Shown here in pieces: positions 35,501 to 47,400 of a DNA stretch of 64,000 nt. The notes under the pieces were generated by a model, which was not told the origin of the DNA, did not search any database, and was given only the letters and a program-made list of their open reading frames with translations. Position numbers and translations under genes: made by a program. Origin of the DNA: Cloeon dipterum (Eukaryota; Arthropoda; Insecta; Ephemeroptera; Baetidae); the NCBI RefSeq assembly GCF_949628265.1, contig NC_088787.1:3462501-3526500 (forward strand), written 5' to 3'. Each line of letters opens with the position of its first letter. Position 1 is the stretch's first letter.

Positions 35501-36150
35501 ACCATATTTTTAATTAATGCCAGCTGCAATTTTTAGGACAGGTATCCATCACCCTCAATTCCAGCCAGTTGGAAGCAAAGCATTTTATAAGGCACGCAAA
35601 CTGCTAACTATTTTATGAAGTGCATAAAAGTCTAAAGACGTTTTTCCCCTTTTAATTTTTTGTTTACATTTTGATTCAAAATCAGCCAACTGATTCCATT
35701 TTGGCTCTGACTACTCGGCAATTCCAGCAATAATTATAATTGCTTATAATTGGCCTGCGCAGTAACAACACCTGTCATGCAATCGGTTTATTCACCTGAA
35801 TCCTTTATTTGCGCAATACAAAATATGCTCGCTATACCCTTTCGCTTGATTTTCAAGGAGATTAATCACAACTTCAGTTGTTTTGGACCAAATAAAAAAT
35901 ATTGTATTTATTATATTATATTATTATAGTATATTTATAATTCTGCTTTGTTGTTTCTATTCATTTTTATCTAAAATATTAACAGCAAGTGAATTGCAAT
36001 TTATCCGGCAATACTCCAACTATATCGATTTTTTCCTTTTTCTAAATCAAACATCAAGCGTAATTTCTTATTTCTGCAACGTTTGTAAAACTTCATTTCA
36101 TTTCCTCATTAAATTTTTTAAAACACAGGAATTTAATTTTTCCTGATTCT
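35501..36150. repeat. spacer block shared with 48.1-48.7 and 55.4-56.1 kb
   Basis: Starts near CAATTCCAGCCAGTTGGAAG and runs through CCCCTTTTAATTTT, CCATTTTGGCTCTGACTACT and ATTATAATTGCTTATAAT to CCTTTCGCTTGATTTTCAAGG. The same order occurs upstream of B5 and B6. Non-coding; the 87-codon ORF at 35883-36146 is not conserved in the other copies. Confidence 0.65.
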
Positions 36151-37194
36151 TGATGACGATAAGTTACTTAATATTTTTAAAATTAACTAACTAGTTTAAT
36201 GCCAGCAACACTATAGCAGCTTTTGCAACTCTCAAAAGAAGCGGTACGTGGCTCTATAGTGACGTCAGTGACAATATGAATGGCTTGGAGGAGGTTGGAG
36301 GAGGAAGAAGGCCGACGCAGCCCCACCAATGACGAATAAACGACTTGTCCAGCAAAAAAAACAACTTGATTTCGTTTATTGCTATAGTTTTCCGACGTTC
36401 GGTAAGAAAATGATTCCGGTTTCGCAATGCAAATAGCAATTCGGGGGCGAGCGAGACGACAGACCATAACGTTAAAAGAATATTAATCAATCATTCTAAT
36501 TAACGTGTCAATGCCAATTTAAAATTACAAAATTAACAATATGTATCGATAACTTTACGAGGAAGCAGCAATCATATTTTTGTTGCACCGTTTTTTTAAC
36601 ATTTTGCTTATGTGTAGCAGAAGGAATCTATCAGAAGAAGAATCTTTTCTTAAAAATGACTAATGCAGCTCCTTTGAAAACAGTATTATTAAAAATTGCA
36701 ACCTCATTTTTGCCTGCTCAATAATTTGAACACGCCAGCCGCAGATGTGGTTTTCGTGGATTAGAAATTTCAATGAAGGTCATTAAGAAGTAATGAACAT
36801 GAGTGAGTTTTACGACATAAGATATAATTAAATAAATGGCAAAGGTCGTGGCACTTCGTTTCCTCAGACGCGCAATTGAGTTTGAAAAGAAGAGAAAGAG
36901 CAGAGAGTACTTTTGTGCTTGCCGCTCTATTTTTATAGGAGAATGATCTGGCGTTAACTTTAAAAAACTTATAAAATTGATAAAAATCACAATATAAATT
37001 TGATGATAAATATTAAAATAATAAAAAATCAATCTTCACTTCCGTATTTTATTCTACCATCTAAAATTGATACATTTGCTGAAGTTTCTTCTAGCGATTC
37101 CTTCTCCTTTTCGTTTACCCTGTAATCCACCTGACTAACCTGACTACCTGCAGCTGTTTCGATTATCTCATTCGCGCCACTTTGAGTTGCCGTG
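36151..37194. repeat. B-upstream block of B3
   Basis: About 1 kb of 5' flank shared with B4, B5 and B6. It includes a TGACGTCA palindrome (36260-36267), a purine-rich GGAGGAGG tract with GAAGGCCGACGCAG, CGACGTTCGG and GGGGGCGAGCGAG. About 300 bases before the ATG it has CTCAGACGCGCAATTGAG followed by GCTCTATTTTTATAGGAG, the best core-promoter candidate. The last 100 bases (TTTACCCTGTAATCCACCTG...GATTATCTCATTCGCGCC) are nearly invariant in all copies. Confidence 0.65.
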
Positions 37195-38880
37195 ATGCCG
37201 CTGGTGAAGCCGCTCTGCCGCGTTTGCGAGCGTCCGACGGCGGACGGCGCTGTCCAGGCTGTCCAATTGGACAAGGAGAAGCTGCAGACTTGGTTCTTGA
37301 ACGTCTGCGGCCACGAAATGGCAGAGGAAATCGAGGACGAAGATCTGATTTGCATTTTCTGCATCTGGCACGCAGAGTGAGTTTATTTTTTGTGATTTTT
37401 TACAGTGAATTAACGTTTTATTAACAGGTTTCTGGCCATACACGTACCCGAATTTGATAATCTTGCTTCATGGACAGCAAATTCACAGCTCGACGATACT
37501 CTGAAGGAATTACGCAAAAAATATTTTGGTAATATTTCGCCTTTTGAATTGAATGCGCTCAACAATATAGTTTCGTTGTATTTATTTTATTAATCAAAAT
37601 GCGTAAACTACTCTTTGGTCTGGATTGTTACAGAAGGAAAAGCAGAGCAGTGCTGGGTGCAGCTGGAGGATATTGAGCTGCCGAAAAGCGAGACAGAAGA
37701 ACACGAAGAGCACGAGGCAAAGACTAACGATCGAAAGGAAGGGAAGAAATGTTTCTACTGTGGACAAGATTTCGCCAGCATTAGAGGTCACTTGAGAAAT
37801 CTGCACGAGAATGCCATCAGGTGCGATTATCGAAATTGTGTCACATATTTCCACACTGACGAGGAAAAGGATAAACACACCAAGGAAGTGCACGAAAAGT
37901 CACAAGCGAAGAAATCGATCAAGTGCAATTTTTGCGAGAAAGAGTTTCGGAGCTCCTCACACATTCGAGAGCATATTCGCAGTGTCCATTCCGAGTTTGG
38001 CGTCAGATGCAAATTCATTGGTTGCTTCTCTTATTTCAAATCCGATCCTGAAATGATTGTCCACTTCGAAGCTGTTCACAAGGAAGAAGACAAAGCAAAA
38101 GTCTACAATTGCCACCATTGCGAGTTCAAATCTAAATTGAAAAGCGATTTGTCACTTCACGTTTCTCGTTTGCATTTGCCAAAGACGATCAAGTGCGACA
38201 AATGCCACAAAATGTTTGCTACAAGGCAGATTTTAGAAGAACATGTAAGAGAAAATCATAGGTTTCGTGAGTGCTCAATTTGCAAATCGGATGTTCTTGT
38301 TGGAAACATGAGAATACCATTTGAAGAGAAAGAACTGCACGCGCTGCAAGAAAGAATTTGAATGCTCAGGTTTGTACCAATCTCACTGGAAAACATGCAA
38401 ACACACTTTTCTCAAATGTGACAAGTGCCCAAAGGCATTTAAAAAACTTGCTTTGCTGAATTACCACGTGAAAATGAAACACGGAAATGATTCATGGCAT
38501 GGTTTGCAGCACAAAAAATTGGGATTCAAGTGCCAACCGTGCAAAAGGTTCTACAAAAATGCTGGATCTTTAAAGAAACATTTGAATCGCATTCACAAGA
38601 GACTGAATTTGAAGAACTGTGCTCACACTGTCTCAAAAACTTCACTAATTTTGCTGAATTGAAAAACCACTTGGCCATGACGCACTTTTTGATTGAACGC
38701 AAATTATAATGTGATCAGTGTGAAAAAAAATTCGTTTCCTCGTCTCTCCTTGCTCACCATAAAAGATATTCTCATTTGAAAAACAAAATTCTGGAAACGT
38801 GCAAGCTATGCGGAAAATCAATCACTGGCTATTCTATGAAAAGACATTTGGTAACAGTTCACTGCGTAGACAATCCATAG
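37195..38880 (+). pseudogene. B3: ZAD-C2H2 family B copy with two frameshifts and a stop
   Basis: Exons 37195-37376 and 37428-37528 are open. Exon 2 is the divergent type (HVPEFDNLASW...LDDTLKELRKKYF) shared only with B5. Exon 3 starts at 37634 and is open to about 38309. There an extra base disrupts GNMSRHL, which becomes MRIPFEEKE before a stop at 38361. Near 38621-38636 two further extra bases (TCACACTGTCTC) restore the original frame. TAA at 38707-38709 replaces the GAA of the ERKFE motif. The last two fingers remain readable to the TAG at 38878-38880 (MKRHLVTVHCVDNP). At most a protein truncated after about the sixth finger could be made. Confidence 0.85.
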
Positions 38881-39779
38881 CTTTGCCCTTGTGTAAAAGG
38901 TAAAAAGAAATCTGCTAACATGAATATTAAAGTGTAGAATACAGTTAAATATTGATATAGGCGACGCTTGATCTTTATGTTCGACACTGAAAATTGGGAA
39001 AATTGTGTCCTTTCGTCTCTAATAATTTTTTTCCTGACACATTGAGTAAACACGCGTACTCTATATTACGTTATGTAAAAGCAAAGCTTCGGCAATTCTC
39101 TTATAATATCTTGTAATTTTTCAATTTTCTAAAACGAATGTCAAGCTTCATTTCTGTGACGTTTGTAACTTGATATTCTAATAAAATATTTGAAAAACAA
39201 ATGAGTTTAATAATTCAATGATCGCCATTTATTTATTTTAAATAATCGACTATAATATCAGTGCGGTGCAGCTTATGCAACCCGCCACATAATGGTTTTG
39301 CTTAATATTTGGCCAATTTGGAATTCATTATGCAAATGAAATCGTATTAAAATTTGGTTTCAATTTACTTAAGCTGATTTCCTCTCATCGAAAACTTAGC
39401 AGATTTGGGTTTAATGAGCAAGAAGGAAGTCATTATTTTATTCTGACGCACCTTTGATTTTCCATGTTTTGAAATGAGAGCACTCACTAGCTCTTACCCT
39501 ATGCCACTTATTTTTATAGGAGATGAGTCATCACGAGTTGAGTTGTTTTGGGCCAAATCTTAGAAATGCGATAATATAATAGCCAAGCTTGTCTTGTTCC
39601 ACTGCTGATACATTTTTAATTCTGTTCTTTCGTTTTTTTTTAATTTTTGCCTGACACATTAAGCAAAAACACCATATTATGCAAAATAATTAATTACTCG
39701 CATACTCCAACTATATTGCGTAATTTCTTTTTAATTCTCCAAATCGATTATCATGCGTAATTTCTGCTTTCTGCGAAGT
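38881..39779. other. B3 3' flank
   Basis: Non-coding. The segment with ACACGCGTACTCTATATTACG and TTGTAACTTGATATTCTAATAAAATATTTG is repeated after B6 (59200-59330), linking B3 and B6 3' ends. CTAATAAAA near 39180 may be a polyadenylation signal. Nothing else supported. Confidence 0.5.
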
Positions 39780-40830
39780 TTGTCAATAAATGTAAATGTG
39801 TCTTGATGATAGCCAAATTAGATTTTCAAAAATGATTGACTCGTGCAGATCAAGCAGCTTATGCAACCTGCAACAAAAGTTGAACAACGCGATTAGAGTG
39901 ACGTCAGTGGCAATGAAAAGGCAGGAGGAGGTGGCAGAGGAGGTAGAAGGCCGACAGCGACACAAAAAATGAGGAGTGAACGACTTCTCCAGCAAGAAAA
40001 CAGCTTGATTTTAATGATTTCCAGTTTTCCGACGCTCGGGAAGAAAATAATTTTGGTATCGCATTGGAAATTGGAATTTGGGGGCGAGCAAGGAGACAAA
40101 CTCCCGACTTAAAAAATTAATATGCGTCTTTAAAATGTACGAGTGTCTGCTAATTTGCCATTGCATAATTGACAATGCATCGATCGTTCTTTAAATGAGG
40201 GAGCAGCGATCGTATTTTCAAATGAAAACATGTTAATTTAAAATTTTTCTCAGCAGTAGAGAGACTTTCTTTATGGTTGATTCATCTCTTTTATGAAAAC
40301 CGCAACGAAATTCTATCTCATTTGCTTGGTATATAGTTTTAATAATTATGAAGTCACCAGCCGCAAATATTATTATATTTTCATGGGTTTGAAATTTAAA
40401 TCAAGATCACTAAAAAAGAACTTACGTGACATTTTGAGAGTTGTGGGAGAATTAACTAATGGCAACCGTCGTTGTAATTCTATTCTCAGACGCGCCATTG
40501 AGTTTGATAGGGAGAGGAGAGAGGGTGCTATTAATTGCCTTCGTCCTGGCCAAGTTTTTTACTATGGGAGAATAGTCAGGAGGTGAAGTAACTTCAACAC
40601 TAATAATTTTTTTAAATATGAATTTTAATTAATAATACAAAAATTTGAAAAATGCGTAATAAATTGAAAATTATTATCTACATTATTCAATGCTAGCCTT
40701 CAAAAACGATAAATTTGCTGAAGTGTCATCCGGTGATTCCTTCTCCTTTTCTTTTACCCTGTAATCCACCTGATTACCCTGACTAACTGCAGCTGTTTCT
40801 ATCTCATTCGCGCCATTTCGAGTTGCCGTG
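39780..40830. repeat. B-upstream block of B4
   Basis: Corresponds to the blocks before B3, B5 and B6. TGACGTCA is at 39899-39906, with CGACGCTCGG, GGGGGCGAGC and the CTCAGACGCGCCATTGAG promoter-like segment near 40487. A 97-codon ORF at 40293-40586 overlaps the block, but the equivalent stretch before B6 is broken by stops, so it is not called as a gene. Confidence 0.65.
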
Positions 40831-42752
40831 ATGCCGCTGGTGAAGCCACTCTGCCGCGTTTGCGAGCGTCCGACGGCGGACGGCGCTGTCCAGGCTGTCC
40901 ACGTGGACAAGGAAAAACTGCAGACTTGGCTGCTAAATGTTTGCGGCCATGAATTTGCAGAGGAAATCGAAGATGAAGATCTGATTTGCAATTTCTGCAT
41001 CTGGCACGCCGAGTAAGCGTCATGGATTCCATTTTGATGATTTTAATGACAATTTTTTTAATTTTAAGGTTTCTGGCTAGATTTGACTCCGAGCTCGAAG
41101 CTTTGGTTTGGTGGCCGCAAGATCTGATCTATTTGGACAACGTGGCGAAAGAACTGAGGAGGAAATATCGAGGTACACACACCATAGCTTTTGAATTTAT
41201 TTTTATAACTGTGAGGCAAGTTACTACTAAAAATGACGCGTAGTTACGGAATAGAGGAAAAGATTTGGAATGGGCAAGAAAGTGATTATTACGGCAGAAG
41301 ATAACTCAAATCAATTTATTTTGAACAGATAAATGCTGACTGTAAATGTATATTTTATATTTACGACAATTGGTAAAAAAAACGGTTATGTTGCAGCGTA
41401 GACGGTATATATCACCATTGGAGTTTCTAGCTAGCTCCAAATAATACATAGTTTCATTTAATTATGTTATTTTAGCATTACTATCTACTTATTCAGTAAT
41501 TTGGCCTTCATTAATTGTTTCAGAAGGGAAAGCAGAGCAGTGCTGGGTGCAGCTGGAGAAGATTGTGCTGCCGAAAAGTGAGACGGAAGAAAATGCAGAG
41601 CACGAGGCAAAGACGAGCGAACAAAAAAGAGACAAGAAATGCTTCTACTGTGGAAAAGTGGTCGCAATTATTAGTAGTCACGTGAGAAAAATGCACGAGA
41701 ATGCCATCAGGTGTGACTATCGTAAATGTGTCACATATTTCCACGCTGTCGAGGAAAAGGAGAAACACACCGAGGAAGTGCATGGAAAGAAATTGGTAAA
41801 GTGCAATTTTTGCGAGGAGTTTCGGAGGCCTGGTGACCTCAGAAATCATATTCGACTTGTTCATGCCGAGTTTTGCGTTAGATGCAAATTCTTTGGTTGC
41901 CTTTGTTATTTCAAATCTGAGCCTGAAATGAATATCCACTTTGATGCTGTTCACAAGAAAGAAGACGAAGCAAAAGTCTACAATTGCCATTATTGCGAGC
42001 ACAAATTTAAATTCAAAAAGGATTTGTTGCTTCACATTTCTCGTTTTCATTTGCCGAAGTCCATCAAGTGCCAAAAATGCAACAAAATGTTTGATACCAA
42101 GCAGCATCTTGCAATACATGTCAGAGAGAATCACAAGTTTCGTGTGTGCTCAATTTGCAATTCAGATACTATCGTTGCAAATATGAGTCGCCATTTGAAA
42201 AGAAAGAACTGCAAGCGCTGCAAGAATGAATTCGAATGCTCAGGTTTGTACCAGTTGCACTTGAAAACATGCAGAACAACCCTTCTCAAATGTGGCATTT
42301 GCCGAAAGTCGTTTAACAAACCTGCTTTGTTGGAGTACCACTTGAAAAGAAAACACAGAAACAATTCCTGGCGTGGCTTGCAGCACAAAAATCTTGGATT
42401 CAAGTGCGAGCCGTGCAAATGGTACTACAAAAGTGCTGAATCCTTTAAGAAACATTTGAATCGACTTCACAAGAGACTGAATTTGAAGCACTGCGCGCAC
42501 TGTCCAAAAAGCTTCACTGATTTGGCTTACTTGAAGAACCACTTGGCCATGACGCACTTTTTGATTGAGCGCAAATTTGAATGTGATGAGTGTGAAAGAA
42601 AATTCGTTTCCTTTTCTTTCCTGGCTAAACATAAAAGACAAACACATGTGGAAAACAAATCTCTGGAAACATGCAAGGTTTGCGGGAAAACGATGTATTG
42701 CTATAACGTGAAAACACATTTACTGCAAATTCACGGCATAGACAATTCTTAG
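40831..42752 (+). CDS. B4: ZAD-C2H2 zinc-finger protein, intact
   Basis: Exons 40831-41012, 41069-41172 and 41524-42752 give 504 residues. The ZAD-like exons match B2 closely (CRVCERP, ICNFCIWHAE, FLARFDSELEALVWWPQ). Thirteen finger units follow, ending VKTHLLQIHGIDNS. Finger 3 has lost one residue between its cysteine pair and phenylalanine (NFCEEFRRPGDLRNH), and its helix differs from every paralogue. The finger before the NSWRG linker reads CGICRKSFNKPALLEYH. The linker before finger 3 is the short type (VHGKKLVKC). Introns, phases and splice sites are canonical. Together with B2, A3 and B5 it is one of the best candidates for a working array gene. Confidence 0.88.
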
Positions 42753-44039
42753 CTGTGCCCATTTTTGTAAGGCTGTAGAAAAATCGATAATTTTTTGAAG
42801 TGCAGAAACGGTTAAAATGCTAAATAGCATAAATTATTTTTTGCCGAACTGATATTTGTAATTCCATCCTTTGGTTTTTTTTATTTTCTCCAGGTTCATC
42901 AAGTATACAAGCACTTTTTACCTGTAAAATTAATGTTTTTGGCAATTCCCTGTATATATTTTGTCTTTGTATCAATTTGCTCAATCGATTAATCAGCAAA
43001 AGTCCTGCGTTTGTAACAAAAATTTCTAATAAAAATATATGAAAACAACATAGTATAATTTCATTATAATAACCACTCTTAACTTTCAAAATCAATTAAC
43101 TATTTTCGGTTCAGTTTGACGCCTTCATATCGTACAGCTTATATGCAACCCGCAACAAGAGTGGCACGCGACCAGAGTGACGTCAGCTGCAATGAATTGA
43201 CTGCTGGAGGGGGGAGGAAGAAGGCCGACAGCGCCACCAATGAATGGACAAATGAATGAAATTCCAATGAAAAAGAGCATGCGTTCAGGAAAGGCTGCGT
43301 AGATACGAATTTGGTTAGTGCGGAAAGGAGTTTGTTTCCTTATTTTTCCTTTCATGCCACCAACGTGTTGAACAAACCTACATAATTGTGAAAGACCGAA
43401 ATCTCAAGACGCGTGAGATAGAAAGAATTAATCGGTCTTGTTCGCGTTCTCTTTTAAAAAAAGTCGATTTTGAGTTATTTTGACCAGGTTTACTCATGTA
43501 ACCATAGTCATAAGTAGAAGAGGCAGCGCAAATTTCGGCCAGTCAGAAAAAATGCAAAAAATTGGAAACATTGTCGCTTTTCATGTTAATCATAAGCAAA
43601 GATTTGGCAAACATGCCAATTTTCCAATTGCAAACCCTTAAATCTTGGAAAATTGGGTGTCAAAAATGCGTAATTATTGGTACACTTACATGAGACCAAT
43701 TACAAAACCCTGGGTTATTTTTGAAAAACGCGTTTTTACGATTTTTTGCACAAGTTTGATGTTGCGCTAACCCCTTCTCGTCCCTCGTTTATTTTATTTT
43801 GAGTCGAAAGACACGTAAATAAATTTTTTAAAGGTTTTCAGGGTTAAGTCAATGTCCAAAATCGGCTGTTTGCAAATCCTTAGTAATTCGAAAATTGATC
43901 CGATTTTGAAAAACTGAACACGTGTGCACGTGACTTATAGCAAGGGGTATTGACTGGTGCCTGTAACATTGCCCTGCAGCAAATAGGGACCATTGCCGCA
44001 GAGGCTAAAATTTATGTTCCTTAAGCCTACAAAACCCGC
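42753..44039. repeat. B4 3' flank and spacer duplicated from / to 30.7-32.0 kb
   Basis: Closely parallels the sequence after B2: the same 3' UTR-like start, AATAAA-type signal near 43028, TGACGTCA at 43178-43185, then GAATTTGGTTAGTGCGGAAA and CTCAAGACGCGTGAGATAG. The duplicated unit therefore includes a B gene plus the spacer to the next A gene. Confidence 0.75.
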
Positions 44040-45146
44040 GCTAAAAGACACCATTTCTTTTTAACTTAATTTTATTTCACCTTTGGGCCAGAGGTTTTGA
44101 CTAATCGACCTTCCATTTCGCACCGAATGGCGTCGATTGGCCGGCTTTCGTGTCCGTATTTGCGTTTTGTGTTCAATAAAAGAATTAAATTATTTATTTC
44201 GTCTGCGATTTCAATCTCATCAAAGCTGGAATGGAAACTCTCCCGCGCATCAGCTTCTTGCATTCGCCCTTCGAAAAGCTCTTAGCACAGACCTGAAACC
44301 GCAAACACAGAAGAGGATCCGCACTTTTGAAGAGCTGTTTTGCACGGGATTATCGAACTACGGCCCACAGGGCCCTACCTGGGCCCCGAACACCAACGTT
44401 TAAAATGTGATAAACCACGTTTTTTGCTTTCAAAAATTAATATTTCGGCTGCTATTGGTCGTAGATTAAAAATCCAAAGTTGGTTAAACTGTACATAAAA
44501 TTCTGCTCTGAAAGAATGTAAAGTGACTTCCGTCCCAAAACCGACCGAGAGGTCCCCAAAGTAAGCACAAAAATCCCTGTTTATTCTTTTTAATATGCTA
44601 ATGGGGCGGAGACCAATTTTGGCTGCTTTTCAGACTTCATTTCGCATCTAAAGGCGTTGATTTACTGGCTTTTGCGCATAAATTTGGGTTCGGAAGAAAG
44701 GAAAACTGTTTGGTCGCGCGGCCCTATGAAAAGGCGGCTGGGCTTTGAATTTCTTTGGGACAGGCAGTGGACGCTTTAATCGGATTTTTTGTAACTTGAA
44801 AATAATAACCGTATCACGCGTATTGGTATGGTTAGAAATAAATTATTTTATAATTTTTGAAATAACGAAGAGCATTAATCAAGATAAAAATTTCGATCCA
44901 TCATTATTTCAAAAAAAGCAGGAAGAAGGTATTTTTTTTTAGAAAGAGGATTTTCGTGGTAGAGAACAATTCCAGGAATTCGAGCCAAAAAATGTCAAAC
45001 CTTTATAAGAAATTCCATGAATCTTACAGGAAAATAGAAATAACACTCTTCCCCCTGAGTCGGTGAGCCGATATTCTCCCCGCAACGATTTTCATTCTCA
45101 GAAGGGCTACGCTTGAAGGAAACCGCGTCGACTTGGGCTCGCCACA
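44040..45146. repeat. A-upstream block, copy 3
   Basis: Near-identical to copy 2 over its distal part (ATTTTATTTCACCTTTGGGC near 44068) and similar to all copies proximally. The match runs right up to the ATG and first four codons of A3, after which exon 1 diverges abruptly. Confidence 0.75.
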
Positions 45147-46450
45147 ATGGAAGCAGAAGACATAATATGCACTGAGGCTGGATGCACTAAAATAAAGGAA
45201 TGCGGCAACTATTGCGTCGTTTGTTATATGTAAGAAAAAGTGCAAATAGCTTCTATTCAGGTAAATTGAATTCAGATATTTTATAATTGTTTCAGCTTGA
45301 ATGCGGAATCACCACCTCCAGACGAACAGAACTCTAAGGAAACGAACGACCAGCTGTCGAAGAATAAAACTTTGGCACCAGTGGGCGTGGCTGTCAATGA
45401 GCAGCAAGTCGAACAGACCGCAAGACAGGTTTCGCGTGCGAATGAAAACGTGTTTGTTTCGGACGCGAATGCTTTACCGCACGATGAATATCCAAAGATA
45501 TTCGAACAAGAATCAACTTCGGTTGGTTCCTCTAACTTTGGCGTTTGTCCTGCTTCAGGTTAGCTCATTCGAATGATTGCATTGAATTCTTTTTAAGTGA
45601 AAGAAATATTTTAGATGACATTTGTGAGAGCCAAAGTGTTGCGATTCAAGATCAAATTACGGATTCAACAGTTGAATCTACAGGCTCAGTCAGCAGGAGT
45701 GAACCTGGTGAGAAATTTTTTCGTGATATTCGTCAGTAAAGAAAGAAATCCTCTTTTCAATTGATATGTACATGGCAAAAAAATGAATAAAACATTTTCA
45801 AATCATTTTTTTCTTCAAATTATAATTTGTGAAATTTTCACATTCCAGAACCTTCAACAAGTGGATATTCAGGCCAAAAGCGGAAGAGGAAACCGAATAC
45901 CGATTCAGCGGACGCGAAGAAACACTCAAGAGCCAAGAAGAGGAAAGCAAATGAGAATCAGAGTAAAAAAAGGTATAGGGAGGGCGTCTGCCAGGTGTGC
46001 AATGACAGTAAGAAACATGGCAGCATTTATGCTCACTTGAAGGTACACAAGAATAGAGCACAACAATCGAAAGACCAAAACGAAAAAAACTACACACACA
46101 AGATTGAAAATAAAAACGGAGTTAAAACATTGGTACATGTACTGAAGACCGATGGGCAGGATGAGCAAACGAAAAAGCCAGGGAAAATGTACGAGTGCGA
46201 TATTTGTCCACATTATTCTTCATTCAGTAGAAAGGATTGTTTAGAAGATCACATCGCACGCAATCATTTTTCAAAAACAATCAAATGCGATTATTGTCCA
46301 AACTTATTTGCGACAGAGAAGAATCTGAGGCAACACATATCAAAATGTCATGCCATTAAGTGGGAATGCCGCGTGTGCAATCAAAAAATGACAAGGAATC
46401 AAAAGAGAAATCACAAACATCCATTTAAGCCGAATTGGAAAAAAATTTAA
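45147..46450 (+). CDS. A3: family A zinc-finger protein with a replaced first exon
   Basis: Exons 45147-45229, 45296-45558, 45615-45707 and 45849-46450 give 346 residues. After MEAE the first exon is unlike A1, A2 and A4. It reads IICTEAGCTKIKECGNYCVVC, keeping paired cysteines with different spacing, and the intron behind it is also different. From exon 2 on it is a normal family member: SKNKTLAPVGVAV linker, KRKRKP and KKRKANENQSKKR basic stretch, then fingers CQVCNDSKKHGSIYAHLKVH, YECDICPHYSSFSRKDC..DHIARNH, IKCDYCPNLFATEKNLRQH and WECRVCNQKM. The exon-2 donor is GTTAGC where the others have GTGAGC; it should still work. The frame is open throughout. Confidence 0.8.
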
Positions 46451-47400
46451 TGCTCTCGCCAAGGTGTAAATGTAACCAAAAGAAATTTGGAATCAAATAA
46501 CTTTTAAAAACTTTCAGATATAGTTTAAAAATTTAAAATTCCACGAGGAAAGCTTTGTACAGCAATTTTGAAACTGTAAAATAGAGCAAACTATGTGTAT
46601 ATATCAGTTAGAAAAATTTTTTATGGACGTAAGAATATGCAAATGACAAGATTGTGCTGCATAAAATCAACGATTGAAATTGTATGAAAAAAAATATCAT
46701 GTTTAGCAACAATAGAAAAAAATTATTTTTTTTTATAACAAGCCTGAAAATCCGAAAATGCAGCCACTGGTATTTTGGTATGCTCTTTTCATCGCTCCAT
46801 AACCATAATAAACTTGACTCTTTCTCCTCGGCTTTTGTTAGGAACTGTCTGACATATTTAAAATAAAGTAAATCAGGATAGACTTTTTTGCCTGATTATT
46901 TTCTAGCCTATTGCTTTTTCTCTAAAGATTTTTTACAATCTAGGCTGTTGTTGTTTTGGTTTATCGCAGCTGCCGAGGAGCAAAAGAGGCCGCAGGTAGG
47001 AATATTTGGCGAGCGTGTTTTGGTCCGAATTACACGGAGTTTTTCTTCTTACATTCGCACTTGGCTTGACTTTTCCAAACAGGCCCCGGTCTCTCTCGCC
47101 TCTCATACACACCAACCATTTAAAAATTAATGTTTGTCGAGTCAACAAAGAAAATTCGGAAAATATGAAATTTTTTCGCTATGTTCTATACTGTTGTTTA
47201 TAACAACCTTTTTTTGCTCTCTGTACATCTTTTTAAATTTATCAAAATTGTTCGTCTTGCCCTTAATTTTTCTCTTGGCCGTTTTGCCTGGATGTCACCA
47301 CACGCACAATTTGTGTCAATCACTTTTTCTTTATAATAAGTTTTAGGCCATATTTTTAATTAATGCCGGCTGCAATTTTTAGGACAGGTATCCATCACCC
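46451..47400. repeat. A-downstream block, copy 3
   Basis: Close match to the blocks after A1 and A2, including TTGTTGTTTTGGTTTATCGC and CCCCGGTCTCTCTCGCCTC. It preserves the uninterrupted GGAACTGTCTG site that is split by the MITE after A2. No conserved ORF. Confidence 0.75.

Noticed and set aside
36183-36490. Minus-strand ORFs across the GGAGG-rich tract
   Set aside because: Low-complexity purine tract read in reverse; not conserved in the corresponding blocks at 39.9, 48.8 and 56.2 kb.
40293-40586. 97-codon plus-strand ORF upstream of B4
   Set aside because: The corresponding B-upstream sequence before B6 (about 56580-56830) has stops and a deletion in this frame, and no domain is visible; most likely chance openness in a promoter block.
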